A stretch of 64,000 nucleotides of DNA from Ravibacter sp037191015 (GTDB lineage: Bacteria > Bacteroidota > Bacteroidia > Cytophagales > Spirosomataceae): assembly GCA_037191015.1 (NCBI GenBank), contig JBBCKD010000021.1:186001-250000 (forward strand), read 5' to 3'. Below the pieces are notes generated by a model, which did no database searches, was not told where the DNA came from, and worked only from the letters and a program-made list of their open reading frames with translations. A program made the translations under genes and the position numbers. Positions within the stretch are counted from its first letter, which is position 1. Every line of letters starts with the position of its first letter. Below, one piece after another: positions 25,359 through 34,100 of this stretch.

Positions 25359-28300
25359 TTATTTTAAATCCAATAGATAATTGAGTTCAGTGACTGTCCG
25401 GCAGAGCTGCTGCAGGGCGTCAATGTAGCCATTCAGGATATTGATAGCCTGGTTATTAAGCACCGTCCATTGCAGGTAGTCGATTGCTCCGGCAGTCAGC
25501 TTTTGTTCTGCTACACGGATAATCGTATCGGCATTCGGCAGTTGTGTTGTCCGGTAATCGCTGATAATCTGCGAATCACTCTCGTACTGCCGGAGGAGCT
25601 GTCTGTATGTATTTTTAACGGCAGCCGTCTGGTAGGCATATTCGTTTTCGGCGATCGCTATCTTCTGTTTCCCCGCTTCTGTCAAAGCTCTTTGTGCCCC
25701 GGAAAAAATGGGAACTCCAATGCCGATATGAACGGCACTGAACGACCGCTTATTGATATCCAGCATGCTTTGTGTATAGTACCCGGCAGAAAGGTTGGGA
25801 AGAAGCCTGGATTTTTCCCACCTCATCTCTGTTCCGGCAGTAACCACCTTCTGTTTGTACAGTTCCAGATGCGGATGGTGTTCCAGCTCTTCAGATGAAA
25901 GAACCGGAAAAGAAAGCTGGTCTGCTATATCGCCTTCGGGAATATATTCCTGATCGGAATTGAGTAGTAGCCGGAATTGCCATAATGCGATATCGTGCCC
26001 GGCCCTGAGATCGTTTAACTGCAGGGCAATCTGGGAACGTTGTATTTCTGCCGAAGCCTTCTCTGCAACATCACTTTCCCCCTCTTGTAACCGGTCGGTT
26101 ACTTTTTCCAGTAAAGAGTGAAAGAGGCTGTCAGCCCTTTGCAGCAATCGTTCTTTTTCCTTTATTATCAGTACGTAGTAAAACGCACCGGATACGTCTT
26201 TTTCCAGTTCTGCCCTGGTGAGCCGCTCACCGACAACCGCTTCCTGCCATTGCTGATGAAGCACCTCCTTTTTCCGGTTATATACGGTGGGAAAGGAAAT
26301 ACTCTGAGAGATCCCGACTCTGTAGTCATTTGCGAGTGCGTTAATTCGTCCAAATTCCCCGTTGATCACAGCCTGGGGAGCATCCAGATAGCTTCCTTCC
26401 AATTTTTGCCAGTATTCTTTTATCAGCCGGCTGCTCCTGGTCTGGTAACTGTTCTTAACGGCAATGTCTACCGCATCTTTAAGGGAAATGGGTTGCTGTG
26501 AAAAGGCAGGCAGAGCAGAAAGGGAGGCCGTCAGAATCAGGACGGATTTCGTGACGGCGCCTCCCGCGCTAAATCCGGGTTTTCTGACCTTTTCAAAAAT
26601 AATATAAAGAACAGGCAACACGAAGAGCGTCAGGAATGTAGCCAGCATGAGTCCTCCGATTACCACCGTAGCAAGCGGCCGCTGCACTTCTGCCCCGGAA
26701 CCGGTGCTGATCGCCATAGGAAGAAACCCCAGGGAGGCGACGAACGCTGTCATCAATACCGGGCGCAACCTGGTTTTTGTACCTTTAAGCACAATACGTG
26801 TGGTATTGGTGATGCCTAACCCTTTCAGGCGGTTGAATTCCGCGATCAATACGATCCCGTTCAGTACGGCAACACCAAACAGCGCAATAAAACCGACACC
26901 GGCACTGATACTGAAAGGCATTCCCCTGAGCGCCAGGAAGTAGACGCCGCCGATCGCTGATAAGGGAATAGCCGTGTAGATCAGCAGGCTGTGTTTAACA
27001 GAGCCGAAAGCAAAAAACAGCAGAAGGAATATCAGGGCCAGGGAAACCGGGACAGCTACCCCCAACCGTGCCTTTGCATGGTTGAGATTCTCAAAGGCAC
27101 CTCCGTATGCAATCGAATAACCGGTAGGAAGCTTTACTCCCGATTCCACTTTTCTCTGTAGTTCTTCTACTATACTCTGCACATCACGGTCCCTTACATT
27201 GAAGCCTACGACAATCCTTCTCCTGGTATCCTCCCGTTGAATCTGGTTGGGACTGTTTCTGAGGGCAACATCGGCGATTTGAGCTAAGGGAATCTGGCGC
27301 CCCTCTGATACGGGGATAAGGATATTCTGTATATCCGCCAGATCCTTTCTTTTAGAAGTATCCAGGCGGACGATGAGGTCAAATCTCCGCTCTCCCTCAA
27401 AGACAAGACCTGCGCTCTGGCCGGCCAATGCCATATTGACGACCCGGTTCACGTCGGTAATGTTTAGCCTGTAGCGGGCTATGGCATGGCGGTCAAGATC
27501 GATCACTACCTGCGGCATCCCGCTTACAGGCTCCACATATAAGTCCTGAGCCCCTCGTACCGATTGGATTGCAGAGCCAAGCTTCTGTGCGTAACGCGCC
27601 AGTGTATCCAGGTCTTCGCCGAAAATTTTGCAGACCACGTCCTGCCTTGCCCCGGTCATCAATTCGTTGAAACGCATCTGTACCGGGAATTGGAACCCGG
27701 TCGTAATACCCGGCACGACCTGTAAGGCTTCGCTCATTTTCCCGGAAAGCTCGGGAAACGTTTTGGCGGAAACCCATTCTTTTTTGGGCTTCAAAACCAC
27801 GATCATATCACCGGCATCCATAGGCATCGGTTCGGTGGGAATTTCCGCGCTGCCGATCTTGGTTACCACTTTTTCCACTTCCGGAAACCGCTCCTTCAAT
27901 ATCACGGCCGCTTTTCCGAGGTATTCTATCGTAGCAGAGATATTGCTTCCAGGCAGAATACGGGCTTCAACAGCAAAATCCCCTTCTTCCAGCGAAGGAA
28001 TAAACTCACCTCCCATACGCGAAAGTGTTATAATGGCCCCCGTAAAAAGAAGGGCTACTGTTCCTATTACGGTCTTTGGTATACGCAACGCCTTGATCAA
28101 GAGCTTCTGATGCGCCTTTTCCGCCTTTTCCATTACCCGGTCAGACAGATTTACCTGCTCCTTTCTTTTCCTGCTGAGCACTAAAGAGCTCATCATGGGT
28201 ACGTAAGTCAGGGAGAGGATGAAGGCCCCGGTCAAAGCAAAGGCCACCGTCTGGGCCATAGGCTTGAACATCTTCCCTTCAATACCGCTCAGGCTGAAAA

Positions 28301-29696
28301 TCGGCAGGTAAACGATCAGGATAATAATCTGTCCGAATACCGCGCTGTTTACCATCCGGGAGGAGGAAGAGACAACCTGACGATCCATTTCCTCAGCAGT
28401 CAGGCGATGGGTTAACCCGAATTTCCTGTGTTGGGCCAGCTGGTGCATGACCGCTTCTACGATGATCACAGCTCCGTCTACGATCAGGCCGAAATCCAGT
28501 GCGCCGAGGCTCATCAGGTTTCCGCCTATCCCAAAAATGTTCATCATGATAACAGCGAACAACATCGACAAAGGTATTACCGAGGCTACCAGCAACCCTG
28601 CACGGTAGTTGCCCAAAAACAGCACAAGTACAAATACGACGATTAAGGCCCCCTCTATAAGATTGGTTTTGACCGTACTGATCGTATTGGTGACCAATTT
28701 AGCCCGGTCGAGGAAAGGCTCTACAACGATACCTTCCGGCAGCGTTTTCTCTATCTCCTTTAAACGTTCTTTTATGTTTTTGACAACCTGGTTACTGTTG
28801 GCGCCCTTGAGCATCATGACAATTGCTCCCGACACCTCACTTTCGCCGTTGTAGGTCATGGCTCCGTAGCGCGTGGCAAACCCTGTGTTTACCCTGGCGA
28901 CGTCCCTGACGAATACCGGGGTATTGGAATTCGTGGACTTGACCATAATATTTTCGATATCTTCGATTGTGCCTATCAGGCCTTCGCTCCGGATAAATAG
29001 TGTCATCGGGCCTTTTTCTATGTAGGCCCCGCCGGTGTTCTGATTATTCTTCTCCAAAGCAGCAAATACATCATTGATAGTCAGGTTATATGCCTGCAGC
29101 CGTGCCGGGTCGATCGATATTTCGTATTGCTTCAGTTTTCCGCCAAAACTGTTTACGTCCGCAACCCCTTTTACGCCAAGTAATTGTCGTCTGACAATCC
29201 AGTCTTGTATAGTCCGTAATTCGGTTTCATCATATCTGTGCCCGTATCCTTCCTTTGCCCGGACTACATATTGGTAGATTTCGCCGAGTCCTGTCGAAAC
29301 CGGCCCCATTTCCGGCGTACCTATTTCATTTGGGATCTGGTCTTTAACCAACTGCAGCCTTTCCGAGACCTGCTGCCGGGCCCAGTATATATCTGTCTTA
29401 TCGTCGAAAACGATGGTAACCAGCGATAGCCCGAACCGGGAAAAGCTCCTGATTTCCTCGATGCCCCGGATATTGCTGTTAGCCTGTTCCACCGGAAATG
29501 TAACCAACCGCTCGATATCCAACGCTCCGAAGGAGGGAGCTACCGTAATGACCTGTACCTGGTTGTTGGTAATATCTGGTTGAGCGTCTATCGGAAGCCT
29601 GGTTACTTCCCGGGAACCATATAGAATAAGGGCAAGGGTAAACAGCCCGATAATGAGTTTATTCCTGACGGAAAACTCAATGATTTTAGTAAGCAT
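25359..29696 (-). CDS. CusA/CzcA heavy-metal RND pump fused to a TolC-like outer-membrane factor
   Basis: About 1445 residues. Start 29696 (MLTKIIEFSVRNKLIIGLF) is the usual CusA N-terminus; the ORF opens 24 nt earlier. Residues to about 1040 are a complete RND pump: PIDAQPDITNNQVQVIT, the long periplasmic domains, and TM segments including ALDFGLIVDGAVIIVEAV (TM4, with its Asp) and GVAVLNGIVLIAEFN. After a second signal-like hydrophobic stretch near 1045-1065 (KSVLILTASLSALPAFSQ), the remaining 390 residues match TolC/CusC-type outer-membrane efflux proteins (ISLKDAVDIAVKNS, two coiled-coil halves). Such fusions are known in Bacteroidota. It exports cations such as Cu, Co, Zn or Cd; which one is not determined. 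Confidence 0.9.
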   Translation of the reverse strand: MLTKIIEFSVRNKLIIGLFTLALILYGSREVTRLPIDAQPDITNNQVQVITVAPSFGALDIERLVTFPVEQANSNIRGIEEIRSFSRFGLSLVTIVFDDKTDIYWARQQVSERLQLVKDQIPNEIGTPEMGPVSTGLGEIYQYVVRAKEGYGHRYDETELRTIQDWIVRRQLLGVKGVADVNSFGGKLKQYEISIDPARLQAYNLTINDVFAALEKNNQNTGGAYIEKGPMTLFIRSEGLIGTIEDIENIMVKSTNSNTPVFVRDVARVNTGFATRYGAMTYNGESEVSGAIVMMLKGANSNQVVKNIKERLKEIEKTLPEGIVVEPFLDRAKLVTNTISTVKTNLIEGALIVVFVLVLFLGNYRAGLLVASVIPLSMLFAVIMMNIFGIGGNLMSLGALDFGLIVDGAVIIVEAVMHQLAQHRKFGLTHRLTAEEMDRQVVSSSSRMVNSAVFGQIIILIVYLPIFSLSGIEGKMFKPMAQTVAFALTGAFILSLTYVPMMSSLVLSRKRKEQVNLSDRVMEKAEKAHQKLLIKALRIPKTVIGTVALLFTGAIITLSRMGGEFIPSLEEGDFAVEARILPGSNISATIEYLGKAAVILKERFPEVEKVVTKIGSAEIPTEPMPMDAGDMIVVLKPKKEWVSAKTFPELSGKMSEALQVVPGITTGFQFPVQMRFNELMTGARQDVVCKIFGEDLDTLARYAQKLGSAIQSVRGAQDLYVEPVSGMPQVVIDLDRHAIARYRLNITDVNRVVNMALAGQSAGLVFEGERRFDLIVRLDTSKRKDLADIQNILIPVSEGRQIPLAQIADVALRNSPNQIQREDTRRRIVVGFNVRDRDVQSIVEELQRKVESGVKLPTGYSIAYGGAFENLNHAKARLGVAVPVSLALIFLLLFFAFGSVKHSLLIYTAIPLSAIGGVYFLALRGMPFSISAGVGFIALFGVAVLNGIVLIAEFNRLKGLGITNTTRIVLKGTKTRLRPVLMTAFVASLGFLPMAISTGSGAEVQRPLATVVIGGLMLATFLTLFVLPVLYIIFEKVRKPGFSAGGAVTKSVLILTASLSALPAFSQQPISLKDAVDIAVKNSYQTRSSRLIKEYWQKLEGSYLDAPQAVINGEFGRINALANDYRVGISQSISFPTVYNRKKEVLHQQWQEAVVGERLTRAELEKDVSGAFYYVLIIKEKERLLQRADSLFHSLLEKVTDRLQEGESDVAEKASAEIQRSQIALQLNDLRAGHDIALWQFRLLLNSDQEYIPEGDIADQLSFPVLSSEELEHHPHLELYKQKVVTAGTEMRWEKSRLLPNLSAGYYTQSMLDINKRSFSAVHIGIGVPIFSGAQRALTEAGKQKIAIAENEYAYQTAAVKNTYRQLLRQYESDSQIISDYRTTQLPNADTIIRVAEQKLTAGAIDYLQWTVLNNQAINILNGYIDALQQLCRTVTELNYLLDLK

Positions 29697-29794
29697 AAGT
29701 CTTGCAAATCGATTAAACAAATAACAGGGGTAAACCCTTCTGCGACCTGAACCGAGTCACAAAAGGAGCGTTACCCAAACAGTATTTCAGTCGA

Positions 29795-30175
29795 TTAGCA
29801 GGACTTAGGCGGCTGCCAGATTCCCTTCTGACCGGCAAACGGAATGGCCCGGTCTTTGTAAAGGGCCAGCTGTGTATCGGAACACACAAGAATTACCTCT
29901 TTATTGAAAGTAACAGGAGTGCCTGGCGGAACAACCACAATATGGAGCGTGTCGCTATGCTGCATGAAGGGAAGCTTCATGTCGGTATTCCAGTCAGCGT
30001 CTTTCTGATGCCCTCCGTAATGGTGTGTAAGGAACTCCAGGAAGGACATATTATCATCATGCTGGTTGTGCTCGATGAAGTGTGATATGAGTATGGGAAC
30101 TTTCAACAACTGGGCTAATTCAGTCGTTGAAAAGAAATACGCAGACAAAAACAATATCGCTATTAGCCTCTTCAC
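29795..30175 (-). CDS. Small exported His-rich protein of metal-efflux loci
   Basis: 126 residues with an N-terminal signal-like segment (MKRLIAILFLSAYFFSTTELAQ). The rest is rich in His and acidic residues (HFIEHNQHDDN, EFLTHHYGGHQKDADWNTDMKLPF) and has two Cys, compatible with metal binding. I recognise this HxxEH...HYxxGxxKDAD...KLPF pattern as a Bacteroidota protein family usually encoded just upstream of CusA-type pumps, but know no assigned function. It is the first gene of the efflux operon, 98 nt ahead of the pump. A periplasmic metal sensor or chaperone role is inference. Confidence 0.7.
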   Translation of the reverse strand: MKRLIAILFLSAYFFSTTELAQLLKVPILISHFIEHNQHDDNMSFLEFLTHHYGGHQKDADWNTDMKLPFMQHSDTLHIVVVPPGTPVTFNKEVILVCSDTQLALYKDRAIPFAGQKGIWQPPKSC

Positions 30176-30180
30176 AAAAG

Positions 30181-30213
30181 CAAAGGTAGCGCAATAAAGT
30201 AGTTCAATACAAA
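30181..30213 (-). promoter_or_regulatory. Candidate promoter of the metal-efflux operon
   Basis: On the minus strand TTTG (30210-30213) and TACCTTTG (30181-30188) match both Bacteroidota promoter elements with a 21-nt spacer. The -7 box ends only 5 nt before the ATG at 30175, implying a leaderless or nearly leaderless transcript if the start is right. Confidence 0.45.
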
Positions 30214-30322
30214 TAGTAAACGGAGAAAACTACGCGGGAACGTTATGCCGGGGATTACCTTAGAAGAAGAAGTCCGGGTTGTCAGGTGAAAATGCAGGGT
30301 TATTTCAAAGTAGAAGACTAAC

Positions 30323-30695
30323 TCAGGCAACATTCTGGCTTTCAAATCTTCTGATTTCATCCAGTTCTGCCGCTCCGGTTTTTTCCTCCTCTTCAATATC
30401 GTAGTCATCCTGAAGCCCAAGCCAGAATTTGGCCGAATTACCAAAATACCTGGCTTGCATTTCCTTTGCCTCACTGGAAGATAATCCTCCATTGTTTGTT
30501 AATTCGTATGCTGTAAAATTCCTCAAGATCTCCTGACAGCTTTTCCAGCCTGTTTGAAGGAGGAATCCGCAGGTCTGCCATGTCTTGCGAGTTATGCAGC
30601 ATTCTGAGCTTTCGCCTTCCGATATGCTGGATTTCACCTGGTATCTTTTTGGCAAGGATACCGTTCCAAATCTGGTCTACCTCATCGGAAAAGTT
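30323..30695 (-). pseudogene. Fused remnant of a higB-higA toxin-antitoxin module
   Basis: Two frames carry pieces of one module. From 30695 to the TGA at 30471-30473, a frame without an ATG reads NFSDEVDQIWNG, then GEIQHIGRRKLRMLHNSQDM, ADLRIPPSNRLEKLSGDL and FYSIRINKQWRIIFQ. This is a nearly whole HigB/RelE-fold toxin lacking its start codon and its last 15-20 residues. It runs directly, in another frame, into RYFGNSAKFWLGLQDDYDIEEE, the C-terminal signature of HigA antitoxins (stop at 30323). The toxin end, HigA start and HigA helix-turn-helix are missing, consistent with one internal deletion. A frame-shifted 110-aa ORF (from 30655) covers part of it but is not a native protein. Confidence 0.75.
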
Positions 30696-30748
30696 CTATG
30701 AACCCGATAGAGCTGCGATCATACCAATTTCAACCCATCCGGAAACAA

Positions 30749-30823
30749 CAGAAAGCCCATCAGGTGTTCGACTGGAGTCCCGTCAGGCGCGCGCACCTGG
30801 GGAGATTTTCGAGAGAAAGTTCC
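30749..30823 (+). repeat. Dispersed intergenic repeat, copy 3
   Basis: CAGAAAGCCCATCAGGTGTT CGACTGGAGTCCCGTCAGGC then TTTTCGAGAGAAAGTTCC: a full-length copy of the four-member family, in the gap between the higBA remnant and the small ORF ending at 30836. Confidence 0.75.
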
Positions 30824-30835
30824 AGTTTTTCTGGA

Positions 30836-31129
30836 TCAAGGCCAAAATTTGTAGAGCTGATTGTATTTTTCTAGGTTTGTGCCTTTAACATAGTTAGGAT
30901 TGCCTTGGAGAGTTTCTTGCATCCCCGTAATGGTGCTCCTGCCAAAACAGGTCAACAGGCCATAAGCCAGTTCAAGGGTCAGCATCCATTGCTCACATTT
31001 AGCTCGCTTGGTATGATTCAAGACCAAGACGAACACGTCACCGTTGGAGTTCCGGGTGGGGTTTAGGAGAGTGTCTCCGTGAGCTACGCTGCCGGGATTT
31101 TTGGTTACATAGCGTATTCGGTCACACAC
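30836..31129 (-). CDS. Small ORF overlapping the NACHT gene stop, unknown function
   Basis: An open frame of about 97 codons could start at GTG 31127-31129, overlapping the last 8 nt of the large NACHT gene in another frame. The product contains NSNGDVFVLVLNHTKRAK, LTLELAYGLLTCFGRST and ETLQGNPNYVKGTNLEKYNQ, which looks like real globular coding sequence rather than noise. The frame stays open upstream inside the NACHT gene, so it could also be the C-terminal scrap of an older gene. I do not recognise the family. If translated, coupling to the NACHT gene would make it a third operon member. Confidence 0.35.
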   Translation of the reverse strand: MCDRIRYVTKNPGSVAHGDTLLNPTRNSNGDVFVLVLNHTKRAKCEQWMLTLELAYGLLTCFGRSTITGMQETLQGNPNYVKGTNLEKYNQLYKFWP

Positions 31130-34100
31130 TTTTGAAAAAGTTCGAATAGCTCTTCGCCATGACCCCCAGTAAAGCCTGATCAAGCCGTCCGTCTTTGACG
31201 ACGCCGCGAGGGGAAGTATCGGATCCTGAGCCGGCAATATGAGCAAGAACGCGAATATTCTTGAAGTCGCTAGCTGCTTTTCTGAGGGCATTCATGATTT
31301 CTCTGTGTTTTCCGGTGTTCGATATTATGTTGGTACTCAATAGATTGGTCAGGAGCGTAGCATAGCTCAGGGTAATGGATGCAGGTTGGTAGCTCGTTAG
31401 TCTTTCCAATGCATCGTCAATGAAAGCCGTCGTTACTTTAAAATCTCTGAACTTAGGCAACAAGAGCAGTGCCCGATTCCGAATCGATTCGTCATCGTTT
31501 AACGCAGCCTGTACAACTTTACTTACTTCATTGGCGTCCAGATTAGACAATCGACTCAACAAAGTGATAGCGGCCATCCTCGCAACGCGTCTGCGATGAT
31601 GGATGGCTGCCTCCGAAAGGAGCACCGAAAGCAGTACACCCTTTTGTTCCAGATTTGTCGTCAGCAACAGAAATTCGTCTCTTTTTTGCTCGGTCATGAC
31701 GCAAAGAATGGCGAGTAGGGCATTTTGGAGACTTTCAGAAAAAATCTGATCCGAATCGGTGGGTTGAACGGGCAGAGTGCGACGCGCCGACCAGTCTTTT
31801 AACTCCTTAACGAGCCAGTTAAAAATGAGATCGAACAAGCGATCGTCGCCGAGACGGGACGCAATGTCCGGCCAGCAATCTTCTGGAGAAGTGTCAAACC
31901 ATTGCATCAGGGATTCTGCAAGCGACGAGCAGACATAGGCCACATCGAAACCCTCAATGGGAGCCCCGGAGCTTAGCCATTCACAATTGGTTTTGAGAAT
32001 CGCAGCCGCCGTTTGATAGGGTACTTTTGTGCCGTCAGCAATTGCCTGCAGGCTTGCTTCCACCACCAGGCCGTACGACTCTTTCTCCGGTAAGCAGTGT
32101 GCGGTAACTTTGTGAGAGGTAATTAGCTGTTGCATCAAGTCGTGGAGAGATTTGGGAATGGATTCCTCCTGGTAGTAGAGAAGACATCCATAGCCGATGA
32201 TAAAGGAATCGCTCCAAAGTGCCGGTTCCGCGGCTAGGCAGGTGGTAAATGTTTCGAGCGATTCCTCCGTCCACGTTCCAAACCCGAACAGATAAGGCAA
32301 TGCGGAGGTATTAGCAAGCGTGGGATGAGGGAGATCCTTCAGCCAGATCGCTACTTCGGGTTGATCAAAATGAAGATCGTCGAAGCACCGGGTAAAAAGC
32401 TTGTTATTTCCGGTCCTATGACATCCATCGAAATAGCTGTCGATCATATTTTTGAGTGTATCGAATCCGATCGCCGATACAGATCTGTGCCTGGTACCTC
32501 GCTTAACATTGCCAATGGGGCCACCGAGCGTTAAAATGGCACGCGATCTGGAGCGGTCATCACCATGGAACGCCACACTCAGCAGTGGTTGTATCCAGCC
32601 GGCTTCAAGTGCCGCACTATGTTCGGCCATGATCAGGGCCGCATGCTCTGCCAGTGATGATGCTCCGTAAAAAGGGATGTCGGAATGCCAGTTCCTTCTA
32701 ATCCACGATCTCAGTCTGATAATTTCCGAAGGAGTGGTATGGCTTACTAATGGAAGGACACAGGATAACACGGCACGAGCTGCCTTCGAATCAATCAGTG
32801 CGATGGCCTCGATTTGTTGGGCCGCCGTTTCATTGATGGTCAGTCCTCCATTCCCGGCGCGGGCAATGAATGTTGCCATGGTCTCCGGCAAGGTAACGGC
32901 GTCTTTTTGAACATCTGATAAGAGCCGCCGCCATAAATCATCCTGAGATTCGAGTCGGTTATTCGATTTTCTCGCCACATTCGCAGCCAGGAAAATGCTG
33001 AATGCTTTCCATCCATCCGATTCCGACACCTCGTCCAGACCGCAAAGATGGAGAACCACGTCCAAATGCGATTCAAATTTACTGGTGGTTTCGGAGAGAC
33101 CCAGGGAAAGAAGGTCTGCCAATTTCCATCCGTCCGGCAAGGAATATTCGAGCCTGTTGGCATGCATGGATTTTTCAAGCATGGTCTTGAATGCTTCGGG
33201 AGTTATCCCAAAATGCTCTTCCCCGGGGGCACCGAGATACTCGGCAAGTACCATGAACATGAGCGGGGTATGCCCAGGCATTTTGAAAAGACCGGATGTG
33301 ATTTTATTGAATAGTCTTGCACGAAAGCTCTGGTTGAATGTGCCTGCTGTTTCACAAAGGAACTGAATGACTGAACAAAAATGATCGATTGCGGACAGGT
33401 TCGATTCGAAAGACATTGGCGTAAGCAGACCATCATGGGCATTGGCTACAAATCTCATATTGGCCGAATCCATAATGGCCTGACATTGCCGATATACCTG
33501 AGTCGGTTCAGCGGCGAATTTAAGCGTATTGAGCGCTACTGCGAGATTGTTTACCGGATCTTCGTCTCGTCCTGAAAGTGCCGCGGCCCAGGATTCTCCC
33601 CAAAGGGCAAGTTTCATGGGTGACATGGCATCTCCTTCCCAGATTAGGCCGGGTTCAACTGGCTCGCCGGTTGCCTCGGTCAGCGCTTGCATGACCAAAC
33701 TGAAGACGGTGAGTGCTTCCGATTCAGGTAAACTTGGAAGCCAGCGGTTTAAAACAGTCCACAAATTTTCGCGGTGATCATCTTCTGCCGTTTTGTTACC
33801 CCCGGTATGGGCGAAGCGAATGACCGGGTCCCGCAATTCGTCGAGGATGCGGCTGCAATGCCATTTAATGCGATCTACTACGTCGCCGTTTTCGGGCAAC
33901 TGCGATGCCTGGCCTGATGCTAGCAATGCCACCCAAGCCTCCGCAGCAATATCTATGGCTTCTTCGGTGGCTGCTAATTGTTGTAACAGTTTGACAACAC
34001 GGGTCTCCTTTTCAACTGGAAAATTCAATGACTCCTCCAGAATGCGAAGCATCATATCAGAAGGATCGTGGGCGATGCTTTGTATGTCAAAATATGGGGA

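Noticed and set aside
30323..30655. 110-codon ORF as an intact antitoxin
   Set aside because: Its first two thirds are an out-of-frame reading of HigB; only the end is HigA, so it is a remnant.
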